Translations under genes and position numbers: made by a program | NCBI GenBank assembly: GCA_022701365.1 | Contig: JAKUHH010000303.1 | Coordinates: 62,001-126,000, forward strand | DNA length: 64,000 nucleotides | Direction of reading: 5' to 3' | Source of the DNA: Mycocentrospora acerina | Taxonomy: Eukaryota > Ascomycota > Dothideomycetes > Pleosporales | Notes under the pieces: model-generated | Told to the model about the DNA's origin: nothing | Databases searched by the model: none | What the model saw: only the letters and a program-made list of their open reading frames with translations | In this document: piece by piece, positions 20,839 through 30,223 of the stretch | Position numbering within the stretch: position 1 is the stretch's first letter | Layout of the letters: each line of letters starts with the position of its first letter

Positions 20839-22318
20839 TCATGCACGTATGTTCTCAGAGCTTCGTGAAAATGCAAATGGACATCCACCTCTCCCACTCG
20901 CCAAGAGTCGGTCTCGTGTTTCCTCACATTCACTCAAGCCATGATTCTCGAGCTTCTTAGGACCTATCTCGAAGATCTTGTAGCCTTCAGACTGGTACAA
21001 TTTGCCATTAGGGTAAGATCCTCCGATGGCCCAGCGAAACCAGGCAAGAGGCGAGTTACGACTGAAGAGTGTCGATTTGACGTACCTGATCGAAGTCAGT
21101 GCCTGGGAAAAAAGGATTAACGATGGGATGGACTTACCAGGGCTCATTATCATAGCTGGTCACGTGGTATCTTCCAGTCTTTGGGTCTGCATGCTCTGAT
21201 GCAGGGCTAACCCTTAGAGCATATGGGCGGGGTGGAATAAGGTACTTCAAGAGGAACTTCCTTACGCCAAAGATGAGATGAACAGTTTTTGGGTATATCG
21301 CCGGTGGATCATTGTACAACATAGAGCGCCTTAACCTATCTTCCATGAGTGTTGATATGACGTTTTTACCGATGGGTCTGAGTGGGCCTGGTACATTGGC
21401 GAGAAGGATGCGTGTTGTCTCCTCGGCAAGCTGGTGATTGTATTTGTCTGGTACCATATAGCGGTGCTCGTAGTCACTGGCCCATTCTCGGACGTCCTCA
21501 AAGAATTCAAGGCCATCTTTAAAAGATTCAGGTCCGTGGGGAAGCACGGAGTAATCGATACCCATGGCATCGCCGATAACTTTCCAATGCGTTCCTCTAT
21601 TACTAGGTTAGATATTGGTACTTATGATAGAACATTCTAAGACAGTGTGCAGTGGAAATTAATGCCAAAACTCTTTCAACAATAATATCATTAAATCACA
21701 CTTACAGTGCACATATTTCCATCGGTGTCAAGGACCTCCACTCGTATAAACGAACCCATTTTTCAACCTCCAAGACGAATAGTGACAGCGTGTAAAGCAT
21801 ATCATCATTGCTGATCTTGTTCGACTTCTGATATCTGCTATGCAAGTAGTTCATGCGCGCAATTGCTGAAGTAGCACGCTCGGACGTTGGAGAGTGAGCT
21901 AGAAATTCGACAATGAGGACGCCTGTGTCAGCAAAGCGTCGTCCAGCATATTCAACTTTGCCCAGTTGCTGTGTTTCGCATAGCAGTTTTGATATAGAGG
22001 GAATTCCATACGTCCTTGGCTACGTGTCAGTAAATGTGGAAACCGAACGAAAAGTCACGGTGCATACTTGAAGAGGGCAAACTCCAGAGCCTTTTGACTG
22101 GTGAAGGGGAACTCAAGACTCTGCACATAGCGTACGATCTGCCATGCGTCCTCGGCAGTCATCTTTTGGAAGTCCTCGCGGGACTTGTAGGGCATCTGAG
22201 CATGCTTTTTATCGCGACGTACAAATCGCAGGCCCGTACAAAGGGCAACGTAGAGTATGAGGATACCTAGACCCGTAGTGACCCAGAGCCCCAGCTGATT
22301 GATGATTTTAGCCATCAT
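20839..22318 (-). CDS. mpaB-type ER-bound oxygenase (DUF2236/rubber oxygenase fold)
   Basis: Four exons: 22318-22068, 22014-21706, 21596-21138 and 21085-20839. They give 421 residues with all phases agreeing. A single N-terminal membrane anchor (about residues 8-29, LGLWVTTGLGILILYV) precedes the catalytic fold. Family-like segments are MTAEDAWQIVRYVQSLEFPF, TYGIPSISKLL, ARMNYLHSRYQKS, SLTPMEICALGTHWKVIGDA and PGPLRPIGKNVISTLM. Histidines in YLHSRY and GTHWK are candidate haem or metal ligands. Relatives include MpaB, which cleaves a farnesyl side chain in mycophenolic acid synthesis, and haem-dependent rubber oxygenases. No polyketide or terpene genes are adjacent, so the substrate is unknown. 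It converges with the small membrane-protein gene, 265 bp apart. Confidence 0.85.
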
Positions 22319-22923
22319 GTAAAAAGAAAGTGTAAAAAGAAAGGGAGAAAGTCATCCACCGCAATCTGTGAGTGTCCCGAGCACGACTATATATACATTT
22401 TATTCGGTACTGTGGCATCGCAGGGATTACGAAATCTCTGATTCAAATTTAAACATGTGTAGAACTCCTTGGTACCTTGCTTGATACACAAAGATGTAAT
22501 GTGACCGAAAAGGGAGGAGTTGATGTCCAATCTAGGTTAAGGCGAAGCTGAGGACTAGGATTTGTGATCCTGCGTTTAGGTAGACAGGTAAGAGCGAATC
22601 ATTGCAAGGCAGATAAGCAGCATGTACAGTCAGCTATGATCGAGGCCTCCGTCATACCAAGACAAAAAGTCATTCCACCGTACATGCATCAATACCCTGT
22701 AAATATCTCCTGGATGTGCAAGGCACCCGATTCCCAGAAAAGTGTGACTTGAGTGAGACGTGGCTGTACCACTTCGCTGGCGTCAGAGCCCCAACGCAGC
22801 GCGGAGTTGGCTGACCATGCCCCACCTTTCCCCGCACTAAAATCCACGCACGTGAATGCACACCGACTCGGCTACCGCCTGGCAATATTCTGCCATCTCA
22901 AAACAAACGACGTCGATGGGATC
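22319..22923. other. divergent intergenic region
   Basis: About 0.6 kb between the oxygenase start (minus strand) and the zinc-finger gene (plus strand), so it is a shared promoter region. A TATA-like tatatatacatttt at about 22389-22402 lies on the oxygenase side. Confidence 0.45.
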
Positions 22924-25183
22924 ATGGGCCGCCGACCTAACCAGCTCATTCTCGAATACTTTGAACGTGGTCCCAAACTCGAAGATGCAAGCAACCGCTA
23001 CCAGCACACATGCAAGTCTTGTGGGGAGAGATTTGCCAAGGGGAGGATAGACAGCCTCACAAGCCACTTGGTGAGAGAAGAGAGCATTTGTCGGTGTGCG
23101 TTTTCACTTCAGCTAACACTGATTCTGGGTGAAAAAATGTCCCGCGCTTCCCCTCCGTGACCGTCAGCGTGCTCGGCTGCAATTCCATGAGCTTCCTCTT
23201 CTAGACAGCATGGCCAGTGGACAGGCCCAAATTCACAATGGACAGAATATGCGACTTCCTTTTGCGCCCTCAAAACAACTCTCCGCGCTAGAAACCCTAG
23301 CTGAAGTTTCGCGGCAGCACCTGGATCTATCTGGGAAACGCGTGCAAGACAAGCATGGACTGCTCGATGAGTTTCTGGTGCACGATGACAGACTAGAGGG
23401 ACCTCACGATATGGCCAGCTTGTCACAAGGAGATGCTCCTGCACTCCCGTCCGTGTGTCAGTTCTCAGGTCCGCTGCACCACTCGCCCACGAGTTCCCCT
23501 CACATGGGTCATAGACCGCTTTCGGGGAATGCATCAATGGCGCAGATGGCCCCTTCGCTCGTCATGGCGGCATCGGCAGCAAACGACCTCATGCCACTGA
23601 CCCATGGTCTCAACGTTGAGTCGGACCTGAGCTTTTCGAATAGCATCAACGGCATGTCGGACAAGTCATTTCAGCCACAAGGTCGCTCACCTTGGCCGAA
23701 CCTGCAACCAGGCCCCCTCGACTCGCTGTTGGGAGAACAAGGCCGACATTCGTTGCTGCTAAAGGACGAGCATTCCACTCACGACATGTCACATGCACGA
23801 ACACTGGCGATGAACCCGAACACCCAGACGCACTTTACAACTGATTTCAGCATGAACCAAAAGCCACTCAAACCGAAAGTGAGAGGACGCTTCTCCGACT
23901 CTAGGCGTAAAGAGGTCCAAGAGGTGCGGAAGCGGGGCGCATGCATTCGCTGTCGCATGTTGAAGAAGCCCTGTTCCGGAGAGAACCCATGCAACACGTG
24001 CCAGAATGTTGAGAGTGCACGACTCTGGAAGCAGCCTTGCATACGCACCCGGATTGCGGAGGAGTTTAATCTCTACTCTGCAGGACTCCATGGGGTTCTG
24101 GCGTACCATGCGACTAACCAAGCAAAGGGCCAAATTCGACTCGACCAGACTCCTGGGCGCATAGAAGCTACCCACCAACCAGAATCCGGCATATTCGCGA
24201 CATTTACACCGCTGAAATGCCAACTAGCTCAAGGATCTCAGAATGTTGACATTGACCCAGCCATGTTCGGCGCACTAGCATCGCCCGATCTCGAGTTGAT
24301 AGACGGAGACGACGATATCGGCGGCAAACTCGACCTATACATCAAGAAGATCGGTCCGTATCTGTTCGAAACCGAGGACTCACCATTTATGCGAACAACA
24401 CAGCAGATGGCGTCGAGCATGGTGCTACCAAACCAAGACGGACTTTTGCCCAAAGTGCTGGAGCTCTGGAACTACACGCGCATACTCACGTCGGACAATG
24501 TGAGCTGGCATCTCTCCTCCAACCCCTCGCTTGCCCCGACAATGACGCCAGTCATCATGTCCCAGACCGACATGCAAGAAGCAACGCGCACACGGCTAAG
24601 CCCAATCGACCACACATCATCGTATGACCTCATCACATTGCAGCTCATGGGCGCCGCCGAGAAGCGCGCCGGCAGCCTCGCCCGCATACTGATGAACGAC
24701 CTCGAGCGGCGGCTCCTCCAACGGCAGCAGGCGAACCCGTTTGAGACGTTCCTGGTAGCCGTGGTACTGCTCGCGTGCGTAGAGCGCATGTGCTGGCTAT
24801 TCCGCACATGGGAGGTTCCCCCGCAGACATCGGATGAGGCGCACGACTCTGGCGGGGGCAGCTCGATGGGCGGCGAAGGGCGCAACGCAAGGTGGCCGCT
24901 GGACAAGGCGCCAGCATTCTTCTCGCAGCAGGGCGAACGCTTCAGCGACACGGTCAACATGCTGCTCAAGATGCGGGGGGTGCCGCCCAAGCCGATTCCG
25001 CGCAGCACGGATGGACTGCTCGTCATGTGGGGGGATGATGTCGACGACAAGGTCCGAGAGTGGTATCAAGGAATTGCGCTGACGACGCAGGCGCTAGACG
25101 ACCGGGCAAATGCAAGGTTCGTGGGCGAGAGTCCGCGTGAGTGGGAGCTAAAGTTTGTGGGCAAGATTATTCGCGGAGACTGA
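22924..25183 (+). CDS. transcription factor with BED-like finger plus Zn2Cys6 cluster
   Basis: Exon 1 (22924-23070) encodes MGRRPNQLILEYFERG and a Cys2/His finger, CKSCGERFAKGRIDSLTSHL. Exon 2 (23129-25183) resumes with VKKCPALPLRDRQRARLQF; together 733 residues. A second DNA-binding module lies at about residues 315-355: RKRGACIRCRMLKKPCSG then NPCNTCQ, a Zn2Cys6 binuclear cluster with an unusually long C-x12-C last spacing. The middle is disordered (Ser, Met, His, Gln). The C-terminal 300 residues are helical and contain CVERMCWLFRTWE. It is presumably a nuclear regulator; targets are unknown. The 58-bp intron has a good GTGAGA donor and CTAAC branch, but ends in GG rather than AG. If it is not spliced, translation could begin at ATG 23212 and omit the first finger. 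Confidence 0.8.
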
Positions 25184-25546
25184 GGTGATTGGGTGTTGTT
25201 ATGATTTTGATGAGCTACGAGTGTTGTATACCAAGGTTAGACGACAATGGCAGATATTGTGAACATTTGGTACAATGCAGCCAGCACAAAGAGGTTTATC
25301 ACGTATACTGCTAGGTGGACGAAATGGTAAGATTTATTTTATTTCCGTCTTATGATGCGGTCGTGACGCCTTGGCAGCGATGGACTGCGAATAGAAGAAA
25401 GAAGCCTCTCAAAGCAATGTTCACATGTGTTTCTCCTGTTTAACCTTGATCTCTAGACCAAGCGTTTGTTTCAAATCGAAATTGGTTGTGAAGTAGAAGT
25501 CGGAGAATCTTGCCAATCATTCATTCGTTACAGCGTCGTGGTTCGT
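25184..25546. other. intergenic between converging genes
   Basis: 363 bp of 3' flank for two converging genes. Nothing further seen. Confidence 0.4.
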
Positions 25547-26389
25547 CTAAGCAATCTCCTCAATCTTGGGCTTGTCGGCCGCCGCAGCCGCAGCAGGCGC
25601 GGCGGGCTTGTCATCGTCGTTCTCAAGGGCGGGCATATCCTCGTCCTCGTCATCGTCGTCGCTGTCTCCGCCTTCCATGCCAGGGAAGCCACCCATGCCA
25701 GGCATGCCGCCGCCCATGCCGCCGCCCATGCCCTGCATCATGCTGGCCATGTCCATGCCACCCATGCCGCCAGCGCCGCCGAGCTTGCTGAAGTCGATGC
25801 CTCCGAAGCCGCCGTCGCCGCCAGGTCCACCTGGGCCACCAGCGCCACCCATTGGGTTCATCTGGTTCAAGTCCTCCTCGGGTGCCTCGTCCTGCTCGTC
25901 CTCGTCGACCCACTGGAACACGTTAGAAGAGGGATCGGAAAGCTGGACATTTGGGGCCACTTACCTTGTCAAAGTTTGTCTTGAGGAAGTGCACCTTCTT
26001 GTTGTCCTTGAGCAGGCGGGGCCAGTACTCCTCCTTGAGCTCCTTCTTGCGCAGGACAAGGGAGACGTCGCGGCCGCTGTGCTGAATCTTGGACTCCTTG
26101 GGGTCGATCTCGCCAAAGAACTCGAGGTCGACGGCGTATGTGAGCTTCTTGGAGGTGGAGGCGCCCTTGAAGGAGAGCTTTGTGGGTTGCAGGTCGAGCT
26201 TGAGGTCCGACTCGGGCACGTCAGCGGCAACAATGGTGAGGAAGACGTAGTTCTTCTCGGGCTCGCTGCTGGAGGAGCGCTGGGCCCAGGTGACTGCGCA
26301 TGTTAGTGTGTGTACATATATATATGTGTGTGTCATGGACGGGGGCCCGGGCGAGGCTGTAGCGCACCTTCTGGCGTAACGGTCGACAT
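25547..26389 (-). CDS. Hsp90 co-chaperone p23 (Sba1/Wos2 type)
   Basis: Three exons, 26389-26368, 26293-25965 and 25912-25547, encode 238 residues. The tiny first exon gives MSTVTPE, joined to VTWAQRSSSSEPEKNYVFLT, the standard p23 start. The CS domain (about residues 5-115) includes KLDLQPTKLSFKG and the conserved LTKEKKEYWPRLL-like stretch, here KELKEEYWPRLLKD. The WVDEDEQDE that starts exon 3 is the family's acidic transition. The tail is a Gly/Met-rich repeat (GGMGGMDMASMMQGMGGGM) ending in DDDDEDEDMP and an Ala run. p23 binds ATP-bound Hsp90 in cytosol and nucleus and slows its ATPase. The Gly/Met tail is longer than in yeast but common in filamentous fungi. Intron 1 carries an alternating tg/ta tract. 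Confidence 0.93.
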
Positions 26390-26639
26390 GATGTGTGCGG
26401 TGGCGGGGGGATCCAATCGCGGGGGGAGATGCAGTGGAGAGATGCTTCAGGGAGTGTGTAGGTCGAGGAAGCAGTGATGGGAGGCGGGTGTGGGTGAGAG
26501 AGAGTCGTGTTTGCTGCTTGGGTGGAGTCGAGAGAAATGCGTGCGTGCTGTGGAGGAGGAGAGACTAGCGTGGAAAGCACTAGAAAGCCAAAGCTTCACC
26601 AGCAGGCGCAGTCGGCTGGCGCGACGCGGGCGGGGAATG

Positions 26640-26735
26640 CACTGCACGTTGCACGGGAATTCACTGCATGTCGCACGGGGGTTGGCTGCACGCCGCACGG
26701 GAATTCACTCCATGTCGCCCAGGCAGCACGGCCAG
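26640..26735. repeat. imperfect tandem repeat, about 22-bp units
   Basis: Three to four imperfect copies of a unit like ttgcacgggaattcactgc are visible: gcacgggaattcactgcatg, gcacgggggttggctgcacg, gcacgggaattcactccatg. Confidence 0.75.
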
Positions 26736-26935
26736 GGACGGGGCCGCGACGCGGTGCAGACGGGGCCTGGGCTGTCGCTGTTGTTCGACAGCAACAACCC
26801 ATCGAGCACGCGGGGCACAAACAACGTCACCACGCCTGGTCCGAGCGAGTCTCTTGCTGGCCGGCGCCGACGTCGACCCTCGCTCCACCGCCCGCCAGCA
26901 CCGCGGCCCCGAGCTGGAGGCTAGGCATTGACATT

Positions 26936-27104
26936 GACGTCGCACGCATACACAGACACGTGCGCACAACCATATACACACGCACACATATACACAGACA
27001 CACACATATACATACACACACACAGACACGTACACACACACATACACACATACACACACATACACCCACACCCACACATATATACACACACACACACACT
27101 GCCC
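26936..27104. repeat. CA-rich microsatellite
   Basis: About 170 bp made almost wholly of CA dinucleotides with interspersed TA and CG steps (cacacatatacacagacac and so on), ending 8-10 bp before the VPS24 start codon. It probably lies in the 5' leader. Confidence 0.9.
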
Positions 27105-27111
27105 ACCCGCC

Positions 27112-27795
27112 ATGGAGACCATTCGCGGTCTCCTGTGGAAGCCCACGCCCGAGGAGCAGAAGCGCAAATGCAACGCCCTCGTCCGCCAAAACGTGCGCAA
27201 GCTCGACCGTGACATCCAGCAGCTCAAGGCAACCGAGCAGAAGACCAAGACGCTCATCCTCCAGTCCTCCAAGCGTGCCCAGCGCAATCCCTCCATGGCC
27301 AAGCAGGCCAACCAGGACGTCCGCATCTTCGCCCGCGAGCTGCTGCGCATCCGGAAACAAAACTCGCGCCTGCAGACCAGCAAGGCCCAGCTACAGTCGG
27401 TCCAGATGCAGGTCAACGAGGCCTTTTCCGTCCGCCGCATCGAGGGCTCCCTCAAGGCCTCGACCGGCATCATGCGCGACGTCAACACCCTGGTCAGGCT
27501 GCCCGAGCTCATGGGCACCATGCGCGAGCTGAGCTCCGAGCTCATGAAGGCAGGCATCATCGAGGAGATGGTCGACGACACCCTCATGGACAACGAGATG
27601 CTCGAGGGCGAGGCAGACGAGGCGGAAGAGGAGGTGGACAAGGTGCTCGCTGACATTCTCAAAGACCGCCTGCCTGCAAGCAAAGCAAGAGAGGACGACC
27701 TGCCCACGCCTGTGCAAGCCGAGGAGGAGGACGAGGAGGATCAGGCCGAGATGCTGGCTCAGATGAGGGGAAGACTGGAGGCGCTCAAGAGCTGA
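27112..27795 (+). CDS. VPS24: ESCRT-III subunit Vps24 (CHMP3)
   Basis: Intron-free, 227 residues, ATG at 27112 directly after the CA tract. It is a Snf7-family protein. The N-terminal amphipathic start METIRGLLWKPTPEEQKRKC is followed by the basic first helices (VRKLDRDIQQLK) and by KRAQRNPSMAKQANQDVRIF. The acidic C-terminal half (LMDNEMLEGEADEAEEEVD) ends in a MIM-like helix, EMLAQMRGRLEALKS. Vps24 caps and remodels Snf7 filaments on endosomes and recruits Vps4 for multivesicular-body sorting. Length matches the family (about 220-230). Confidence 0.95.
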   Translation: METIRGLLWKPTPEEQKRKCNALVRQNVRKLDRDIQQLKATEQKTKTLILQSSKRAQRNPSMAKQANQDVRIFARELLRIRKQNSRLQTSKAQLQSVQMQVNEAFSVRRIEGSLKASTGIMRDVNTLVRLPELMGTMRELSSELMKAGIIEEMVDDTLMDNEMLEGEADEAEEEVDKVLADILKDRLPASKAREDDLPTPVQAEEEDEEDQAEMLAQMRGRLEALKS

Positions 27796-28072
27796 GCACT
27801 TGTTGTTATTGTTTTTGTTGGTGGTGGTGGTGGTGGTGTTGTTGTTGCAGCCGTTGCGGTTGTTGTTGGTACTGTTGTTACACGGCTGCGTTTTGGTCCG
27901 TCGTGGTCACCGTCAATGCAGCGAGACGGCGTTCAGGAGCAAGTGTTACTACCAGAGACGTTCTACAGGCGAATCGAGGAATATCAAATACCATGTTAAA
28001 ACACCATGCTCATTTCGCACATCTAAAATGGGGTATCTTCTGGCACAACCAAACCACCTGCCTCTCCGCCAA
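27796..28072. other. intergenic with GTT-type microsatellite
   Basis: 277 bp between converging genes. The first 80 bp after the VPS24 stop are gtt/ggt trinucleotide repeats (27801-27870). Confidence 0.6.
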
Positions 28073-28831
28073 TCACTTCCCCGCGTTCTGATCAAAGTTC
28101 ATGCTATATCCCCCGCTTGTCTCATCTTTGGCAAACTGAAAATTGTCTGTACTCAAGCCAAACGGCTTCAGCAGTCCGTTGCCCAGTTGCTTCAGCTTGC
28201 CCATCATATCGGCCATTTCACTATTCTTCGCCTCCTCCAACTCGCGTGGCAGTGTGCGCATCGCTACCTGTACCGCCTTCTGGTCGAGGGTCGAGAGCTG
28301 ATGCGGCGGTTTGGACAGGGCTTGGTAGTCTTCCAGAGACCCTTGGAGAGATGACCACCCGCCAACTTGGTGGCGTGCTTTGGCGCGTCGCAGTAGTGCT
28401 TTTGTGCGGAGTTTGTGTACGTCGTTGATGGTGTGATGGGTGCGGGTAAGAGCGTCGAGGAGGACTTCTGTGTTGTCGTCTACCTCGCCCACCACTCCCC
28501 CTTCTGCTGCATCCTCTGTTCCCTTTTCCTTGACTAGCGGTGGATCAATCTTGTCCAGCGCGTCCAGTGCCTTTGTCGCGCTTTCAACGGCCTCTTTCCA
28601 CTCGGACAGCTTGAGATGACAGGCGGCCATGTTGGAGCGCAGGACAGCTATGTCGTACTCGAGGTAGGCTGGACATAGTGCAAGGGCTTTTTCGTAGCCT
28701 TGAATCGCCGAGCTGTAGTCGCCAGACGCAAAGGTTTTGTTGGCAGATGTTTTCTCCGTGTTGGACTCGTCGAGCAGTTGCTGCTCTTCTTCTGGCGGGA
28801 AGATCTCGGTGACGGGCGCGTCGTCAGGCAT
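28073..28831 (-). CDS. TPR-repeat protein (TTC1-like)
   Basis: Intron-free, 252 residues. Three TPR-like helix pairs are visible. The first is EKTSANKTFASGDYSSAIQG with EKALALCPAY (about residues 24-60). The second is LRSNMAACHLKLSEWKEAV (about 64-85). The third is RTKALLRRAKARHQVGGW with LEDYQAL (about 140-172). A loop with DAAEGGVVGEVDD interrupts repeats 2 and 3. The C-terminus MADMMGKLKQLGNGLLKPFG is the conserved end of TTC1 relatives. Such proteins are cytosolic adaptors binding Hsp70/Hsp90 or Ras/G-protein partners. It shares a short divergent promoter with the HAD phosphatase gene. Confidence 0.9.
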   Translation of the reverse strand: MPDDAPVTEIFPPEEEQQLLDESNTEKTSANKTFASGDYSSAIQGYEKALALCPAYLEYDIAVLRSNMAACHLKLSEWKEAVESATKALDALDKIDPPLVKEKGTEDAAEGGVVGEVDDNTEVLLDALTRTHHTINDVHKLRTKALLRRAKARHQVGGWSSLQGSLEDYQALSKPPHQLSTLDQKAVQVAMRTLPRELEEAKNSEMADMMGKLKQLGNGLLKPFGLSTDNFQFAKDETSGGYSMNFDQNAGK

Positions 28832-29068
28832 TGCGGGTGGTGTGCGGTGATTAAAAAGTTCGAGTGGACGTGTGATTGTGGTTGTGGTTGTGTGACGTCT
28901 ATGGCGGAGCGCGTTGACGGAACTAACCCCGCGATGTGGGGGGCTTGGGGCTCACCATCTACATGGCATCTCCCACTTGCAACACCCTAGTACAACCACC
29001 TGCAAGATCCGAGTACAACCACCTGCGAGATAGTCGAGTCCAAGATACATTCTGCCAATTACGTCAAC
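28832..29068. promoter_or_regulatory. bidirectional promoter, TPR gene and HAD phosphatase
   Basis: Only 237 bp separate the two start codons. It includes a short direct repeat gagtacaaccacctgc... around 28,990-29,030 (gtacaaccacctgcaagatc / gtacaaccacctgcgagata). Confidence 0.65.
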
Positions 29069-29950
29069 ATGACCACCAATAACATCCCCGGCAATGCGCC
29101 ACCACCGCCACCCCGCATCCGCGCCGCCTTATTCGACATGGACGGCCTACTCATCGACTCTGAGGACCTCTATACAATCGTCACAAATACGCTGCTCCAA
29201 CGCTATGGCCGCCCTGACATTCCATGGTCCATCAAAGCCCAACTCCAGGGCCGCCCAGGTCCTCAAGCAAGCCAGATCTTCCACGAATGGGCACAGCTGC
29301 CCGTTTCGCAGAACGAGTTCATGGATCAGCAGAAGCAATTGCAAAAAGAGCTGTTCCCCTCGACAAAACCGCTTCCAGGCGTCTTGCAGCTGCTTGAGGG
29401 TTTGAAGCAGCGGGGCGTTCACATGGCGCTTGCAACAAGCAGTCATGCGGGCAACTTTAAGCTCAAGAGCGCCCATCTAGGCGACTTATTCAGTTACTTC
29501 GCCCCAGAACACCAGGTCCTCGGTGACGATCCAAGAATACCTGCTGGAAGGGGCAAGCCTGCGCCGGACATTTATCTCCTCGCTCTTTCCACACTCAACA
29601 AAACCCTCCAGGCCCAAGGACAGCCACTTATCAAGCCCGAGGAGTGCCTAGTCTTTGAGGATAGCGTACCGGGTGTTGAGTCGGGGCGGAGAGCAGGCAT
29701 GCAGGCTGTGTGGTGTCCGCACCCGGGGCTGCTTAAAGAGTATAAGGGCAGAGAGAAGGAGGTCATGGCAGGGCTGACAGGTGAGCACAAGGAAGATGAG
29801 GAAACGCAGTTGCATAAGACAGAGACGGAATCTGCAAAGGGGGAAAGAAAGGTTGGCGCGCCGGGAGAGATTGACGATGGATGGACAAAGCTGCTCAACA
29901 GCTTGGAGGACTTTCCCTATGAGAGCTTTGGCCTGGTTGAGCTGAACTAA
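29069..29950 (+). CDS. HAD-superfamily phosphatase (pseudouridine-5'-phosphatase/GS1-like)
   Basis: Intron-free, 293 residues. All HAD motifs are present. Motif I is LFDMDGLLIDSED, with the nucleophile Asp and +2 Asp at about residues 22 and 24. The cap domain follows (LQGRPGPQASQIFHEW). Motif II is LATSS (about 128-132), motif III the Lys in GRGKPAPDIY, and motif IV ECLVFEDSVPGVESGRRAG. This subfamily removes phosphate from small sugar or nucleoside phosphates in the cytosol; HDHD1-type and yeast Gpp/Dog enzymes share the layout, so the exact substrate is open. A Glu/Lys-rich insert (about residues 230-270) before the C-terminus looks lineage-specific. Confidence 0.9.
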   Translation: MTTNNIPGNAPPPPPRIRAALFDMDGLLIDSEDLYTIVTNTLLQRYGRPDIPWSIKAQLQGRPGPQASQIFHEWAQLPVSQNEFMDQQKQLQKELFPSTKPLPGVLQLLEGLKQRGVHMALATSSHAGNFKLKSAHLGDLFSYFAPEHQVLGDDPRIPAGRGKPAPDIYLLALSTLNKTLQAQGQPLIKPEECLVFEDSVPGVESGRRAGMQAVWCPHPGLLKEYKGREKEVMAGLTGEHKEDEETQLHKTETESAKGERKVGAPGEIDDGWTKLLNSLEDFPYESFGLVELN

Positions 29951-30223
29951 GTAGATTGGCTATGGATTCCCCGACAGTCACTGGCAATTCATACAAATAG
30001 TAGCTTAGATGAAGAAAAGACCAAGCGATTTTGTACATTCAGCATTATACATCAAACCACTCCACAAAGAATTGAAACGGCTGGCCTACCATGCTACCTG
30101 CCTCTCCATCTCCGTAGCTCAAGAACACCAGCACCCAGGTATCCCACCACAACCCACCATCCCCTCCCCAAAACTCTGAAAAGGCCCACATCTACTCTAC
30201 ACCTTCCCCAATACCACCCACCC

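Larger units (their letters stand above)
26390..27111. promoter_or_regulatory. bidirectional promoter of p23 and VPS24
   Basis: 722 bp separate the divergent starts at 26389 and 27112. It contains a short GC-rich direct repeat (26640-26735) and a long CA-rich microsatellite next to the VPS24 start. ORFs running through it are artefacts of the repeat composition. Confidence 0.6.

Noticed and set aside
26507..27707. Long ORFs on both strands across the p23/VPS24 promoter and CA repeat
   Set aside because: Their length comes from stop-free dinucleotide repeats and from antisense overlap with VPS24; encoded HTHTHT or VCVCVC runs are not protein-like.
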